A stretch of 64,000 nucleotides of DNA from Rhopalosiphum padi (GCF_020882245.1 NC_083597.1:78594152-78658151), one strand, 5' to 3'. Shown: positions 41,401-54,000, counted from the first letter of the stretch. The notes: generated by a model from the letters alone, not told the origin. Program-made: numbers and translations.

Positions 41401-44400
41401 CTGACGGAATCAATATATAAAAAAGTTTCGGCGGAATCAATAAATTTTTTACAGGTAAAAAGGTCATTTTGGCACACTCGATATACACCCGCAGAGGCAT
41501 ACCCAGGGTATAGAAGTTAGGGATTAACCCCCCCACCCTGATTGACTTTTTTGCAGACTTTCAGAAAACAACTTATTAGATATTAGAGCTGTTATAAAGT
41601 TATTTCTTTTGATTATTTTTAATTAGTTATTTCTTATAAGTAATCGATTCATAAAACCCCTAATTTATATTTTTGGATCACCACAATTATTCATTTAAAT
41701 GTATTATTACTTATAACATAATTCTCCTTCCCCCACTGAAAGTTCTTGGGCATACCACTGGTATAACATATTTAAATTTATTGTTGACTATATTATGGTA
41801 ACACCTAATATTTTACAGAAGCTAAATGTAATACAAGTATGTACAATTGTGATTAGTGATCACTGTAAAAAAATTTGAACTATAATATTTTGGTATAGAA
41901 TATTGATACAAATGTTAAAATGTGGAATTTAATTCAATTATTTTGAAAACTATTTATAATCCATAAAACACTATCAGATTAGTATTCATAACTGTGTTCA
42001 GGAGCACATTTTATAGGAAAAATACATTATTTTTAGAAACTCATGATGAAAATATATTCTACTATTCAATTAGTTTAAATACAATTTTCTTATTATTTCC
42101 AATACTTATACAAATCATGAACAATGCTATTATATATGTAAGTATTTGTAATATAATGGATTATCATGCATTCTACATGAAATGGATATAATGTATGAAA
42201 TTTGGATAACCATAATAGGGTATTTCACTAAAATTAATGTAAGGAACAATCAGAAATATTTGTATTTCAATCACAGTTTGTTTTGATAACTTGAGTCTTG
42301 TATACTATAGCAAAATATTGCTAAAATGATCATTAGCTATATCATATAATATTATGTATAAATTTATATATAATTACTTACCATAGTGCCATTATCATGA
42401 GTAATAGACGATGTACTAAGATTAACATTAGTTTCGTTCAAAACTGTATTATTTGCATTCAACACAGGCTATAAAAGAAGAATATTTTTTAAATGTTGAT
42501 GCAATACATTGTAAAAATATTTAAAAATGGATACATTTATATATCATAAAAATACAATATAAAAGTTATCAAGAAAATTTTTAATTTAACGTGTTTAAGT
42601 AGAGTTACCAAGAGCAAATGGTTTACTAAAATTTATTCTGATAAAAATGTTATGTAAAAAATATTAAATTTAAAGTAAAATCATACATTTTCAATACAAA
42701 TGTCTTTTCGAATAATATGCACGTGCGGTTCTCAACCTTATTAGTTGTGCGGACCACCAGTTTTATAAAAAATATCTTTAAGGCCCACTAATGACTAAAA
42801 GCACACATATTATATCTATTTTTTTACCTATTATTATATTTTATTATTATATTACCTGTATTAGGTATATAACAATATATATAATAATATTATTTTAAAT
42901 ATATACATTAGTAATGTACTAATGTTAAAATGTTGGTCCACGGCCCAATTCCAGCCAACAAGTGGGCTGCGTCCCATAGGTTGGGAACCACTGATATACA
43001 CAAACCTTACATGTCTTAAACATGTTAACAATTGATAAACCATTTACTTTCCTTACCTCTATGAAAACACATAAAAAAATAACAATAATAAGAATCACAA
43101 ACATATAAACCACAGGATATAAACCAGTAACCTAACTAAACAGAAACTAAGCTTTAACTTTTAAAAATGGAAAAACTACTCTTAAAACTTAATTAGAAGT
43201 ATAAAATAATGTTGATAATAATAATAAAAAAAAAGTAGTCTGATAAAAATTACTTAATTTTTATAATTTTATAAAAATAACTTTGTTTAAATAGACAATT
43301 ATTACTGATTTGAATTAGTAATAAAAACTCCAGTAATATGTTTAAAAAATATAATATAGGCAATAACAATTTTTTTAAATTTTTTTTTTATTAAGTACCT
43401 CAAAAATAATAATACTATTGAAAATAGTTTGACATTCTATTCATAAGTTACAAAAACTTACTCGTTAAACTAACTAGTGAATGAAACTAATATTACATTA
43501 GATAAGTACTTACATTTTGTTTACATTTTATTAGATGGTTGGCAAATCCAGAAATAGTTATTTTAACAGCATCACACCATTCACATATAAATTTTGACTT
43601 TGTTCTAGAATTCTTTGTAGTTTTCTTTAATATTTCTTGAATTTTTGACGTATTTGTGAAATCCTATAAAATATAATAATATTAAAAACATTCTAAATTA
43701 TTTTTAAATATTTATATTTTAAGAGTACAATTTCATCTTCTACGCCCACAATCCAACAGAGGTCATAATGAATCTGACGATGTTTTTCATATTCCTGATA
43801 TAACATTTGTTTTTTGCATTTACCACAAGTCACCTAAAATAACAAAAAAAATAATTAAATAGGTATATTGTTATTTTTTATAATATTTGAGAACATTTAT
43901 AATTTTATTTTTTATATATTTATCCTTTCTTTAATTCAATTCCAAATTAGTGTTATTACTAATTATAAAATATACCTAAAATTTAGTTTAAATAATAATA
44001 TTAATAATTTTACTGGTTAAACAAAAGTAATTGATACTAGGACAATCATAGATATAAGTTATTTGATGGACAGTGTGCAGCTAATTAATAAACATGTTAA
44101 CCTCAATAAGGATAGCAAAATATGAACTGAATAAAGAATAAAATAATTTTAATTTTAATAAAAATTATAATGCATGAAATAAATTGAATATTTTTTATAA
44201 CTAGATAATTTGTTTATAAATTAAAAACAAAATTGAAGATGAATACACACATCATAATTTCATACAAAATGATCTCAATATGGCTAATACTAATACCTAC
44301 ACTAATTCAAATTGTATTTATAAAAGTAACATAGTATTATAAAAACTGTAAAACCCAACAAGTGACAATTATTGTAAAAATAATTTTAAAAAAAATTTTC

Positions 44401-44503
44401 TCACGACGGAATCATGACTGATTTTATTTGTAGACTCGAAATTCTTAACCGATCCTTGGTCGTCGTCGACTTCAAGTTTGACATCGATAGTATTACTGTC
44501 CAT
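32494..44503 (-). CDS. GTF3C2: General transcription factor 3C subunit 2 (TFIIIC WD40 subunit) with expanded N-terminal zinc modules
   Basis: This subunit of TFIIIC helps recognise internal promoters of tRNA and other Pol III genes. Exons: 44503-44405, 43833-43729, 43663-43514, 42468-42382, 40579-40475, 39999-39844, 38530-38438, 38367-38263, 37814-37653, 37588-37496, 37426-37322, 37241-37077, 36784-36647, 36554-36465, 36404-36278, 36183-36126, 36048-35873, 35811-35622, 35503-35312, 35242-35132, 34749-34622, 34544-34364, 34296-33945, 33878-33768, 32991-32878, 32809-32732, 32667-32494; 3,645 nt, 1,214 aa. The C-terminal half has GTF3C2-type propeller strands: GGPNWAMSWCP, GGVWDMAWCPSGAYE, MGLLALSTSCGD, GNVTLWDLK, STHWSVSTSDWMNVIATG and FNSFRWLAIGTQSGF. 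An acidic Ser/Asp/Asn insert lies in the 352-nt exon. The N-terminal half has four copies of a C/H-rich module and one more CxxC...H finger (FMCRLCNF). The donor at 43,727-43,728 (gtactc) is weak but keeps the frame. Confidence 0.88.
33261..33685. mobile_element. Foldback element with ~190-bp inverted arms, TTAA flanks
   Basis: The left arm (about 33,261-33,450) and right arm (about 33,490-33,685) are inverted copies: GTGATTTTCTGTCTTTGTCT pairs with AGACAAAAACAGAAAATCAC, and ACCAATTGATCTAATGAAGC pairs with GCTTCATTGAATCAATTGGT. TTAA abuts both ends (33,257-33,260 and 33,686-33,689), the target used by piggyBac-type transposases. It lies in a GTF3C2 intron. No coding frame. The short loop would allow a long hairpin in DNA or in the pre-mRNA. 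Confidence 0.8.
40060..40449. mobile_element. pogo/Tigger-like MITE, 390 bp
   Basis: Left end CAGTGAAAACTCTTTATAAC and right end GTTATAAAGAGTTTTCACTG are perfect inverted repeats over 20 bases, with TA on each side. CAGT ends plus a TA duplication fit the pogo/Tigger branch of Tc1/mariner. It has no transposase frame and lies in a GTF3C2 intron, between the B and A exons of the second cassette. Confidence 0.88.
40756..41252. repeat. Dispersed repeat, copy 2
   Basis: It opens GATTCTGAACGGAGTG and shares ordered blocks with the copy at 31,267-31,860: TGTATTGATTTTACAA, AGCCCCTCTT, GGAAAATTCATCTAGTTGGT and ATTGCATTCAAATTTAACAC. The order and orientation of blocks are the same in both copies. It lies in a GTF3C2 intron. 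The internal hairpin seen in copy 1 is weaker here. Confidence 0.75.
41492..41760. mobile_element. Probable MITE with imperfect TIRs
   Basis: The left end CAGAGGCATACCCAGGG and the right end TTGGGCATACCACTG are inverted matches with a few differences, and C runs lie just inside each end. No convincing target-site duplication was seen, so the exact ends are uncertain. Confidence 0.5.
42723..42993. mobile_element. hAT-like MITE, 271 bp
   Basis: Left end GTGCGGTTCTCAACCTTA and right end AGGTTGGGAACCACTG are imperfect inverted repeats. Flanking 8-mers ATATGCAC and ATATACAC match at 7 of 8 positions. It lies in a GTF3C2 intron between the C and B exons of the first cassette. Confidence 0.75.
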
Positions 44504-45741
44504 CACCGAGGTAATAAGTATACGTTCAGTTAACAATCATTACTAATCTTATTTTGGCATAAAGTTTCAAGATCAATTAAGAATATTCGGAAAAGATTTA
44601 AGGTAATAAGGTGTTGTTAAATTTAAAAAACGCCAATAATGCGAGAAATGAGAATTAGATTTTCCGAAAATTTAGACATTTGCAGTAGCGGTATCTGTCG
44701 AAGTGCCGTTTCAGTTATAGCACGATTTAAGATAGTATTATCTTAGATGATAAGTGATAACATTGATAACGACTTAAATTAAATTCATCCAGATAAAGAA
44801 AAAGAATCGTACATAAACGCACAGAACAATAATATAATGGTGGTACTATCATTTCCCGCTAAATTTATTAATTTTTATCTTTATTATAGTTCTGTACGTT
44901 TTGATAGGCACCTTGCCGAGTTGCAAGTAGCAAAATCCAATTAAATGGTTCATGATACATTATTCTTTAATTCTTTATTATATAATTCATATTATATTAT
45001 GTGCTGAAATTGTAAATTAGAATTTTTTTATTTTTAGATTAAGACATAAGTGAAATCCCGCTGGTGTCAGGTATATTAAAATTTTATAATAATTATTGGT
45101 TTTTATTATTAATTAATAATTATTATTATTTTACATCTGTAACTTTACACATTTCTAGTAGGTACAACATTTAATTTGAGTTCTTATTTTTTATCTATTG
45201 TATTTAGCATGGACACTGACTGTTAGGGTACTGTGGTGTTCAAACACCCCTTGACCGGCTTGACCATGCAAAAATAAATAAAACAATTAAACATATAATA
45301 TTTATTAGAACATTACATATTGAAAATTTTGATAACTCGTTGCTAACTTGTGTAATGATATAAAAATATATACCAACAGGCGACAGATGATTTTAACTTA
45401 AATTGCTGGTAACCCCAACAATATTTTGTAGGATTTTAAGCATCCCACAAAATTTGGTTTAGCAAAACCTGACACTTATGGTATCTAGCATAAGCGATTT
45501 TAGTTCATTTTAGTAAGTTTAGATATTTTGTTTAGTACCATTATATTCATCTCAAAACTTAATTGAATTCAATAAAATAGTTTAAATTTTAATAGTTGAT
45601 GCTATATCTCCTTAAAGTTTTATCATAATATTTTTTAAACATAATTTTATCTTGATTAACTAAAAGATACAATGTGTTGTATAATACCTATAATGTAATT
45701 ATATATATTAAATGCATTATATAAGCTTTTTGTATTTCAGA
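44504..45741. promoter_or_regulatory. Head-to-head intergenic region, GTF3C2 / HAUS8-like
   Basis: The two start codons face away from each other across 1.2 kb, so the region must carry promoters for both genes and may be bidirectional. No TATA box is evident. On the plus strand a 33-nt segment at 45,038-45,070 has an acceptor before it (tatttttag) and a donor after it (cag|gtatat). It could be a small non-coding exon of the HAUS8-like gene. A splice acceptor (tgtatttcag) lies directly before that gene's start codon. Confidence 0.45.
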
Positions 45742-48580
45742 ATGAATAAAAAAGTGGACCAGAAAAATAAGCCATTAAGTACTACACAAAAAAAACATAG
45801 ACCTCTAAGTGTTCTTACACAAGGTAGTATTCCAAACCGATATGGCAGTAATTCAAATTTAAATAACATTATTAGTACACCAAATAATAATACACCGAAA
45901 AATGTGAATCACCGATCCAAAAGTAATTTAACAATGAAAGATAATGGCACTGTTAGTCGACTCAAAAGTAATATACAATTTTACTAAAAATAAATATTAA
46001 TTTCAATTGGCGAGTTGTAATAATCCTTATTATGTTATAGATTTTAGTTCAAATGTTACCTTAGAAAGAAATGGTAGTATGCCAAATTTAAATGCAACTG
46101 GTAATAGATTACAATTAGACAAAACTACCAAGCTAAGATTTGCATATGACAAATATCTCAGCAGTTTAGAAACAAAATATGTGTTTCAGATGATAGAAAA
46201 AAATATATCTTCAAATATTAATAAACAAAAAAAGGTTTTTAGAGATGAATTTGATACTCTCAAAAATCAATTAGTTACTTTAAGTAAAGAGTTGGAATCA
46301 ATAAATGGATTAAAAATTGAAAAAAAATTAATTGATCAAAAATTTGAAGTACTTGAAATGCTCAGTAAGCTTATATTGATTTATTTATATTTAAATGATA
46401 TATTATTAACTAATGTAAATTTGTTTTTATTTAAGATAAAGCTCTTGTATTTAATGATGCAGATGAAGAAATTATGACGTTATATTCTAGTACGGCATCC
46501 AAAGTTGTGGTAAAGAATTTTAAACAAATGGATGAAGATGATTTAAGTAAATTAAGTTTTAATAGATATTTTAATTTATTTAATTAGTGTTAGTCTTGAA
46601 AAGTGGTATATCCACTATTTCTACGATGTCAAAACTAAACCTTATCAGGCCTGTGAGTGAATATTTGGTTGGTTCTTTTTTTTTTATATACAATAGTAAA
46701 AATAAATTCAAAATTAATGTAACAGTAGATTTTTTGAGATTTTTAATTATCTTTAACTCAGTTATAAACTTATTTTTAATAAAGACTAAGTATAAGCTAT
46801 TTATAAAACATCAAGATAATAAAAATCAAAAGTGCTTTTAAACACTAAAATATAGTCCAGTGAATAGGTTTTTTTTTATTTTGATTCGAGGATTAACTTA
46901 AATCCTGATAATATATTATTTTTCTGTTCTATAAAATAATTATAAATAAATAAATCAATTATGCCAAATAATGATGTAATATTAACATTCAATGCTAAGT
47001 GTTAGAACATCTGTATACCATAAAATAGTATATAAGATTTAATCTATGCTCAAAAAACCACCAATATATTTTCACTGTTGGTTATTGTTTTGAGCAGTTT
47101 ATATTAACTAAATGGACTGTTTTATATGTTACTGTGTCACAGATCACAGTCGATGAATACTGACTGTGAATATTAAGTGTTGCCATATTGATTTAAACTG
47201 TTTGTTAATATTCAATAGTGAATGTCAACATTTACATAACAATATTGGTAAATGTTAGTGGTGTCAATATTGTTTTGTTTAAATGTAATGTATGGACAAT
47301 GGAAAAGTCACTATAATCTATAATAGTAAAGTGATTTCTTCAAATACTTTAGTTTTAGTATTAGATATAATAGATAATATTTTTTATAAATTAGCTACCA
47401 AAAATGATGTTATAAACAATTTTATACCAGAAATCAGTTTATTTAGCAAATGAAATTAAATATTAATTACTGATGTACTAATGAATCAAAAAATTTCCTT
47501 AAGACTAGCTTCTGTATCAAATTCAACAATTAGTGAGTAAGGATATACAAGATGGCATAACATAACAGTTTGTTATGTTTCAACAAGTAATTCTCATTAA
47601 AAAAAAAAAATGATAATTAATTGATTAAATTAAACACATGTTAACATTAACCTATATTGTTATGTGTATATCAACATTAACCAAAATCTTGACGTAAATA
47701 TTTACATTTTTTCATTTTTCAATATTCACTAACTGTGGACATTTACAGTAACATAAACATTGAAGGACTTAATATACTCAGATTTTGTGGCACTTATTCC
47801 ATTAAATATATAGGAGTAGGATATATGAATAAATATAATTTAAGATGAGTGATAAATAAATTGTATGTATCAAAATAATTTTTATACCGATACAAATATT
47901 TTATTAATACTGTTAAACAGTAAATATTCTTAATTGATTATTTTTATTACTAATAACAACTATTTAATGTACCTACTCAGTACCTATTTAAAATAACAAA
48001 GTTAAAAAATATATATTAGTCATATTGATGATCAAAAGATTAAATATAAAAATATTTCTTGATGAACAATGTATCCTAATGTCTTGGCATAATATAACAA
48101 AATTATCATTTTTATTTGTTGAATAAAAAAAAAATTTATTTTAAAATTGTTCATGTTATAGATGCTGTTAAGATTCTGTTGAACGAAATTATAGAACCAT
48201 TGAAACTACTTGATTATGAAAATAAAATTAATACACGTATTCAATTAAAAGATTCACTGATTAAAGTAGCAATGTTAACTAAAGAATTAGATATATTAAA
48301 ATTGAAGTAAGAATTAACTATTTGTTTTTAAATATTTCAATTATAGATCATGTTTATATAAAAATTAAATCAATATCATTATGTTATTCAATTAATTTAA
48401 TTTATTTATGTTATAAGGTGTGAAGAGCTATTTGATGAACAAGATAGTTTGCTAAATTATAACAAATCATATAAAATATTAAAAGATCAATTTGGAGAAA
48501 ATCCAGACACAAATTTACTGCCAACAAAAAGTAACTTAGTGGAAGAAGTTGAAAATGTATTAAATGAAATAGAATGGTAA
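45742..48580 (+). CDS. Basic/coiled-coil protein, likely HAUS augmin-like complex subunit 8
   Basis: If HAUS8, it would recruit augmin to spindle microtubules through its basic N-terminus. Proposed coding exons: 45742-45967, 46041-46364, 46436-46546, 46588-46656, 48162-48306, 48418-48580, all in frame, 345 aa. Residues 1-95 are basic, rich in Ser/Asn/Lys and probably disordered. From about residue 95 come heptad-rich helices (IEKNISSNINKQKK, LVTLSKELESI), followed by LYSSTASKVVVKNFKQM and a second helical region (AVKILLNEIIEPLK). Domain order and length fit HAUS8 (about 410 aa in human), but sequence identity is low and the assignment is tentative. The intron at 46,547-46,587 would be only 41 nt, and the exon ending at 46,656 uses the second of two overlapping donors, so this part of the model is the weakest. 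A further 3' exon after 48,577 is possible. Confidence 0.6.
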
Positions 48581-49055
48581 ATTTATATATTTATATTTGT
48601 ACTAACATTTTTACTAAAGATCTAAAATTAAAATATTAAATTTTTATTTAAGTTTAAAAAAGAAAAATGATTCTATTAAATAATTGAATTACTTCAATTT
48701 ATTATTCATAGATTTGAATAATAAACTATATATTTATACTATTTAAATTATCTTGTTATTGATAATAAAAATGTGTAATCAAATAGTATATAAAATTTAC
48801 TTTTAATTATGTTATACTTACTTAATTACTACAGAGACATGATAATGAGTTGTCTTTTTTACATGTTCCGTGTTGCTATGTTTTATTAATATCTATTACT
48901 TGTAAGCTAATATTTAAAATGTAATCATATAATCACCATTTAGCATTTATAAATAAATAATACATATTATTTTATTAAAACTTAAAACAAGCTATTTTGT
49001 AGTCACAATTGCTGTTTTTTTGTTAAAATTAATTTAAGTAATTGTTTGTCTAGCT

Positions 49056-49266
49056 CAGTGGTGGGCAAACTTTATTAATGGGGAGCCACAAAGTTTAAGA
49101 AATTCTAGAAGAGGGCCAGAATTTTAGTAAAAATGCATTTTGTGTTAAAGCTTTGAATAATATAATACTATACTTTTATACTATATAGGTCATATACCAT
49201 CCATATTGATGGACCCTTGGCGGGCCGGATTAAATACTTTCGCGGGCTGTACTTTGCCCATCACTG
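49056..49266. mobile_element. hAT-like MITE, 211 bp
   Basis: Ends CAGTGGTGGGCAAACTT and GTACTTTGCCCATCACTG are inverted repeats with few mismatches. Flanks GTCTAGCT and GTCTAGCA match at 7 of 8 positions. CAGTGGTGGGCAAACT-type ends are a common hAT signature in animals. It lies between the HAUS8-like gene and ACO1. Confidence 0.88.
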
Positions 49267-49274
49267 GTCTAGCA

Positions 49275-51003
49275 CTAATATAATTTTGCCTCAATCTGTG
49301 ACACAGATTAGTGATGTGAGTAGAGATTATTCTCGGTAATGAAAATATTTTGATTATACAAGATAACTGGAAAGAGTTTTCTCAGTCCTACTGAGAAAAA
49401 AAAATTTTAGTTAAAATATCTAATTTATAGTACAAAAATGTAATAGTAGTGGGTTGATAAATAAATATGTACGTCATTTCCGTTAATTTAATAAATGTAT
49501 TTTAGTTAAATTACCATAATTAATTTAATATAAAAATTAACATAAAATATTTAAATATTTAGGCTAAATTAATAATAAAAAACAATAATACAGAATATTA
49601 TTTTATAATATAAACGCCAGTATGCCACAAAGACAATTACCATCATTTCACATCATTGGGCATAGCCATAAATCAAAACTGGTGGTAAACTAATAACTGG
49701 TATGTGGTAATAAATCTAATATGATTATTTAGGGTAAACTTTGATCAAAAATTAACATACATTATTTTGTATTGATACAATATAATAACTTGTTACTTTT
49801 ACTAATATTTTTACGTGAATTTATGGACCTTGTATTGACGTCAATACAGGAAATTGGAGAAAATGTTCTAATGAAAAACTAATGAACTTGAATCAATGAA
49901 CAAGTATAATAAAAGAAACTATTATATATTATTATATCCATACATATGAATGGTCACTGAGGAAGATCCGTTTTAGAAGACCATTAAGTAGACCACGCTT
50001 AAGACAGAATAAAAAAGAAAGTAGAAGCAGAACCAAACAAACTAAAGAGAGGTGGCGTAAATTTGTTTAAAGGGCTGGTCTTAAATATCAAAACCCACTA
50101 CTTGGATTCTAAACGCCCCAGTCAATTTATTGATTTTTCAATTACATAAATCCATTATTTTTTAGTGTCAGTTGTTGCCTTTTAGAAAATAAAAAATTAT
50201 TTTAATAGTTGAAGTTAATCTAGTTTATACTTTAGAATAATAGAATTTGAAAATAATTCATAGTATTTTTCAAATAATCAAGAGGGAAAATATATGAAAA
50301 AATTGAAATTTTTACACAAAACCAGATTATGGAAAGTTGATTTAGTTTTAGTATTCTAATTTAAAAACTAATAATTACACTAAAATAAAGTTTAGCAATG
50401 CCACAACAACCTTGTTAAATAGTCTGATTTTTCAAAGTTTTGACAAAATTGTGTATTCAAAAGTATAATAACATAAATAACGTAAAATATAGAATGTTGC
50501 AGAAACTTGTAACTTAGAACATGCTTCTATTCCATACATTTTTTATACACAAATAAATTTTAAAATATTTTGATTAATTTCAAACTATTTTTAAACATTA
50601 ATTTATTCAAAAATCTTGAAATTTTAATAATTATGTAAGTTGTTCTTATAGTAATATAAAATTATTGAAAATACATTTGCACAATTATTACTTAAAAAAA
50701 TGTTTTCATGATAAAAAAACATAATCCAATTGTTTCTTTTTCCTTATATTAATAAAAGAATATTTCAGTGTATAAATATTAAATCCCCATTATCACTTTG
50801 ATTAATATTCATTCTAAATCTGTAATAATTTACCTTTACAATACCTATATTTGTAGAATAAATTATTTTTCAACTTTGTCAGGCAAAAAAAAAAAATTGA
50901 GTTCGTTGAACAACAGTAAAAATGCATTTCATATATTATATTGTAATAAAGATAATTTCATATAAATTATAGTCATGGATCTCTGTTTTCATGAATCAAT
51001 AAT
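49275..51003. other. Intergenic between HAUS8-like gene and ACO1
   Basis: No gene seen. The region is AT-rich with scattered A runs. The ACO1 3' UTR must occupy its right-hand end, as the ACO1 stop codon is at 51,004-51,006. Confidence 0.5.
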
Positions 51004-54000
51004 TTAATCTAGCATTTTTCTTATCATGTAATTCAAAATTCCTCCATGTTTATGATATAGTATATCTACTTCAGTGTCAAAACGCAAAATGGCATTGAAT
51101 GTGACACCTGTGTTGGTCTAAAAAAATAAAATAAATAATTAAGCTACAAAATAAATTCCCCAAAACATTGTTTTTATTTATTATTTACTTTCACTTGGAT
51201 TTCTTGCAATGGTTTGCAGTTTTGTGGAATATCTATGTCATATATTTCATGACCAGTAAGTTTTAATGTTTCAGCATTTTCTCCGGAACGGAATTGCAAT
51301 GGAATTATTCCCATACCAACCAAGTTGGAACGATGAATACGTTCGTAAGACTCAGCAATCACAGCTTTAATTCCCTATGGACAATAAAAACCATATTTTA
51401 AAATTAAAAATATTTTTATCATATATTAAAAATAGTATAAATTATATAAATATATTACCAGTAAAAACGGTCCTTTTGCTGCCCAATCTCTTGATGAACC
51501 TGATCCATAATCTTTGCCAACAATAGCAATGAGCGGCCTTCCCTCTTTAGTATAAATTTGAGCTGCATCAAAGACATCCAACTAAAAATATATAAATAAT
51601 AATTAGTTCAACAAAAAAGTATTAGATTAAAAATATGTATAACCTCTTGTCCACTAGGAATGTGCAATGTTTTTGGTCCAGTGTTCTTCACCAACTTATT
51701 TACTAATCTTATGTTAGCAAACGTTCCTCTAGCCATAATATCATCATTTCCACGTCTTGAGCCATAAGAATTAAAGTCTTTAGGAGTGATACTAAAAAAA
51801 ATTGGAATTTTAGTTTTTAACATATCTAATTATTGAAATTAATAAAATGCTTAAGCTCACTTTCTCGAAGCTAAATAACGAGCTGCAGAACTATTTCTTG
51901 CAATACTACCAGCTGGACTGATGTGATCAGTTGTTACAGAATCACCAAGAAACAGTAATACATGGGCCCCTTTCACTGATTGAACACCAGGTAATGTCTA
52001 AACAAGAAATATTTGTGTTGAAACTATGAGAACTATTCATAGTATTTATTATGTCATGGTTTATACTTTTGTCATGCCATTGAAAAATGGAGGGTTTTTT
52101 ATGTAAGTAGATGATACATCCCATGGGTATAATTGGCCGTCTGGGGCTTGTAAACATTGCCAAGCATTAGAACCATTTTCAATGCGAGCATAGACATCTT
52201 GGAACATTGCAGGAATTACAGTTTGTTTTTCAACAGCTTGGATCAATGCTCTAGATGGCCAAATATTTTTCAAAAATACTGGTTTACCATTTTTATCATT
52301 ACCTAAAAATATATAAATAATAATATAATATTAAATCAATTCTATTTTAATAAAAATGTGTACCTACTAAATTCAATAAAAAATAAAAAAATATATTTTT
52401 TAAATCGGACCACTGGTAGCACTTGAAAAATGTTTCTCTTTTAACAGTTTAAGTAGATAAATAAATTTGGTGGCCAATTTTATGAAGCGTTTAAAAATAA
52501 AATATTTTAAAATTGTATGTGATTCTAACTTTGTCATACTAACATAATAACGTTCTTCAGAGCCATAGCCAGGGAGGGTCTTCCAAGCTCAAGACCCCTC
52601 CCCCCAAAAATGTCAGACTACAATAATTTTATTGAAAATACAATTTTATATGCTTGATGACCCACTTCTCCGAATACGGAAAATAGCTTAAATTGTGAAT
52701 TGTGGTGATAAAGCGACGCCGTTCTATCACATTTACTTGATCTTGATTTTATAATATGTATAATTATATGAATTATATTGTCAGAAATATAATGCAAACT
52801 TAATTTGTTATCATAATTGGCCATCAAAAATTAAGCCCCCCACCGAAAAAAAATTCTGACTACGGCACTGACGTTCTTTGTGACAAAAAAAAAAGTTTTA
52901 ATAAAAAACACATACATTCCTGCAAGTACAATAAATTGCCAATATTCAAAATATTCTACTCCAACAGCCTTAAATCTTAATGGGTGATTGTTTAAGGAGC
53001 TTGATGTTTAATTTATATAATTATATGAAAGGGAGAGTTAGAGAATTCAAGAAATATGCAATTTCCCCATAATTTATCTTTCGGGGCATCTAGACGATGA
53101 GAATAAAAAAAGAAAGGGTACTTTAAATAACAACAACCACGCAAGTTGATGTCAAGTGTCTCAACAATCAGATATAGAGGTTACGTTTTATATGAAAAAA
53201 CTTTTAACGCTCACCTATAGGTTCAGTTTCAAAGTCGATGTCCATGCGTCCAGCGATCGCGTACGCAATGACTAACAGCGGTGAAGCTAAATAGTTGGCA
53301 CGGGTGTTAGGATGAATGCGGCCTTCAAAGTTCCGGTTGCCGGATAAAACTCCACAACAGACTAATTCGTTCTGAATTACGACACAAATAAATATTCAAG
53401 TATATTAATATAATTCATTTTTTAATGTGAACATTATACATTTTATTATATATTAATTTTTAAATTTTAACTGACCAGACTGTACCATTAGTTTTTTTAC
53501 GTTTTTTTAATGGTAATATACATTTTAATTTTAAATTCCTAAGCAGATAATTTTTTTTGAATATTTCAATGTAAAAAAAAATCGAATTTTTAATAAGGAT
53601 TAATAAATGTTTAAAGTTTTGACAAATGGACTAATATAAGTGGAGTGGTTATAGGAGTACCTCGTAAAATTGTTGTCCTCTATACTACATCAAAACTTTA
53701 AATAGTTCTTATACTTATAACTTAACTAAGTGACTTATAACAAATACTAATATTAACTACTAATTTGAAATTTAATTTTTTCACAATAAAATACTTAATG
53801 TTATCAGTTCATCAGTGGTGTATTATATAGAGGGGACCCCCTAAACCTGGGCCCATAGTGAAATTTCAAATTCAATCAAAAGTGTTGAAAAATGCTTAAA
53901 TTACTATACATATGTAAAATTTAATAATAAATATTTATTTATAAATTAAAATTACTCTATTATATTATTTATGTCATAATTCCTGGTTGTAAATTGACCC

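Larger units (their letters stand above)
36647..43833 (-). repeat. Tandem four-copy exon cassette inside GTF3C2
   Basis: Each unit has three exons in phase 0. Exon A is always exactly 105 nt (43729-43833, 40475-40579, 38263-38367, 37322-37426) and encodes V-x-CGRC...MT..EY...H...HYNLCW. Exon B is 150-165 nt (43514-43663, 39844-39999, 37653-37814, 37077-37241) and encodes CEWC...K.S..GFASHV..C. Linker exon C is 87-93 nt (42382-42468, 38438-38530, 37496-37588), with a diverged 138-nt fourth version at 36647-36784. The phase-0 boundaries let whole units duplicate without breaking the frame. Conserved Cys and His positions suggest zinc binding; that is inference. Confidence 0.9.

Noticed and set aside
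42861..43113. Minus-strand frames containing WLELGRG
   Set aside because: They are translations of the hAT-like MITE at 42,723-42,993 and its flank.
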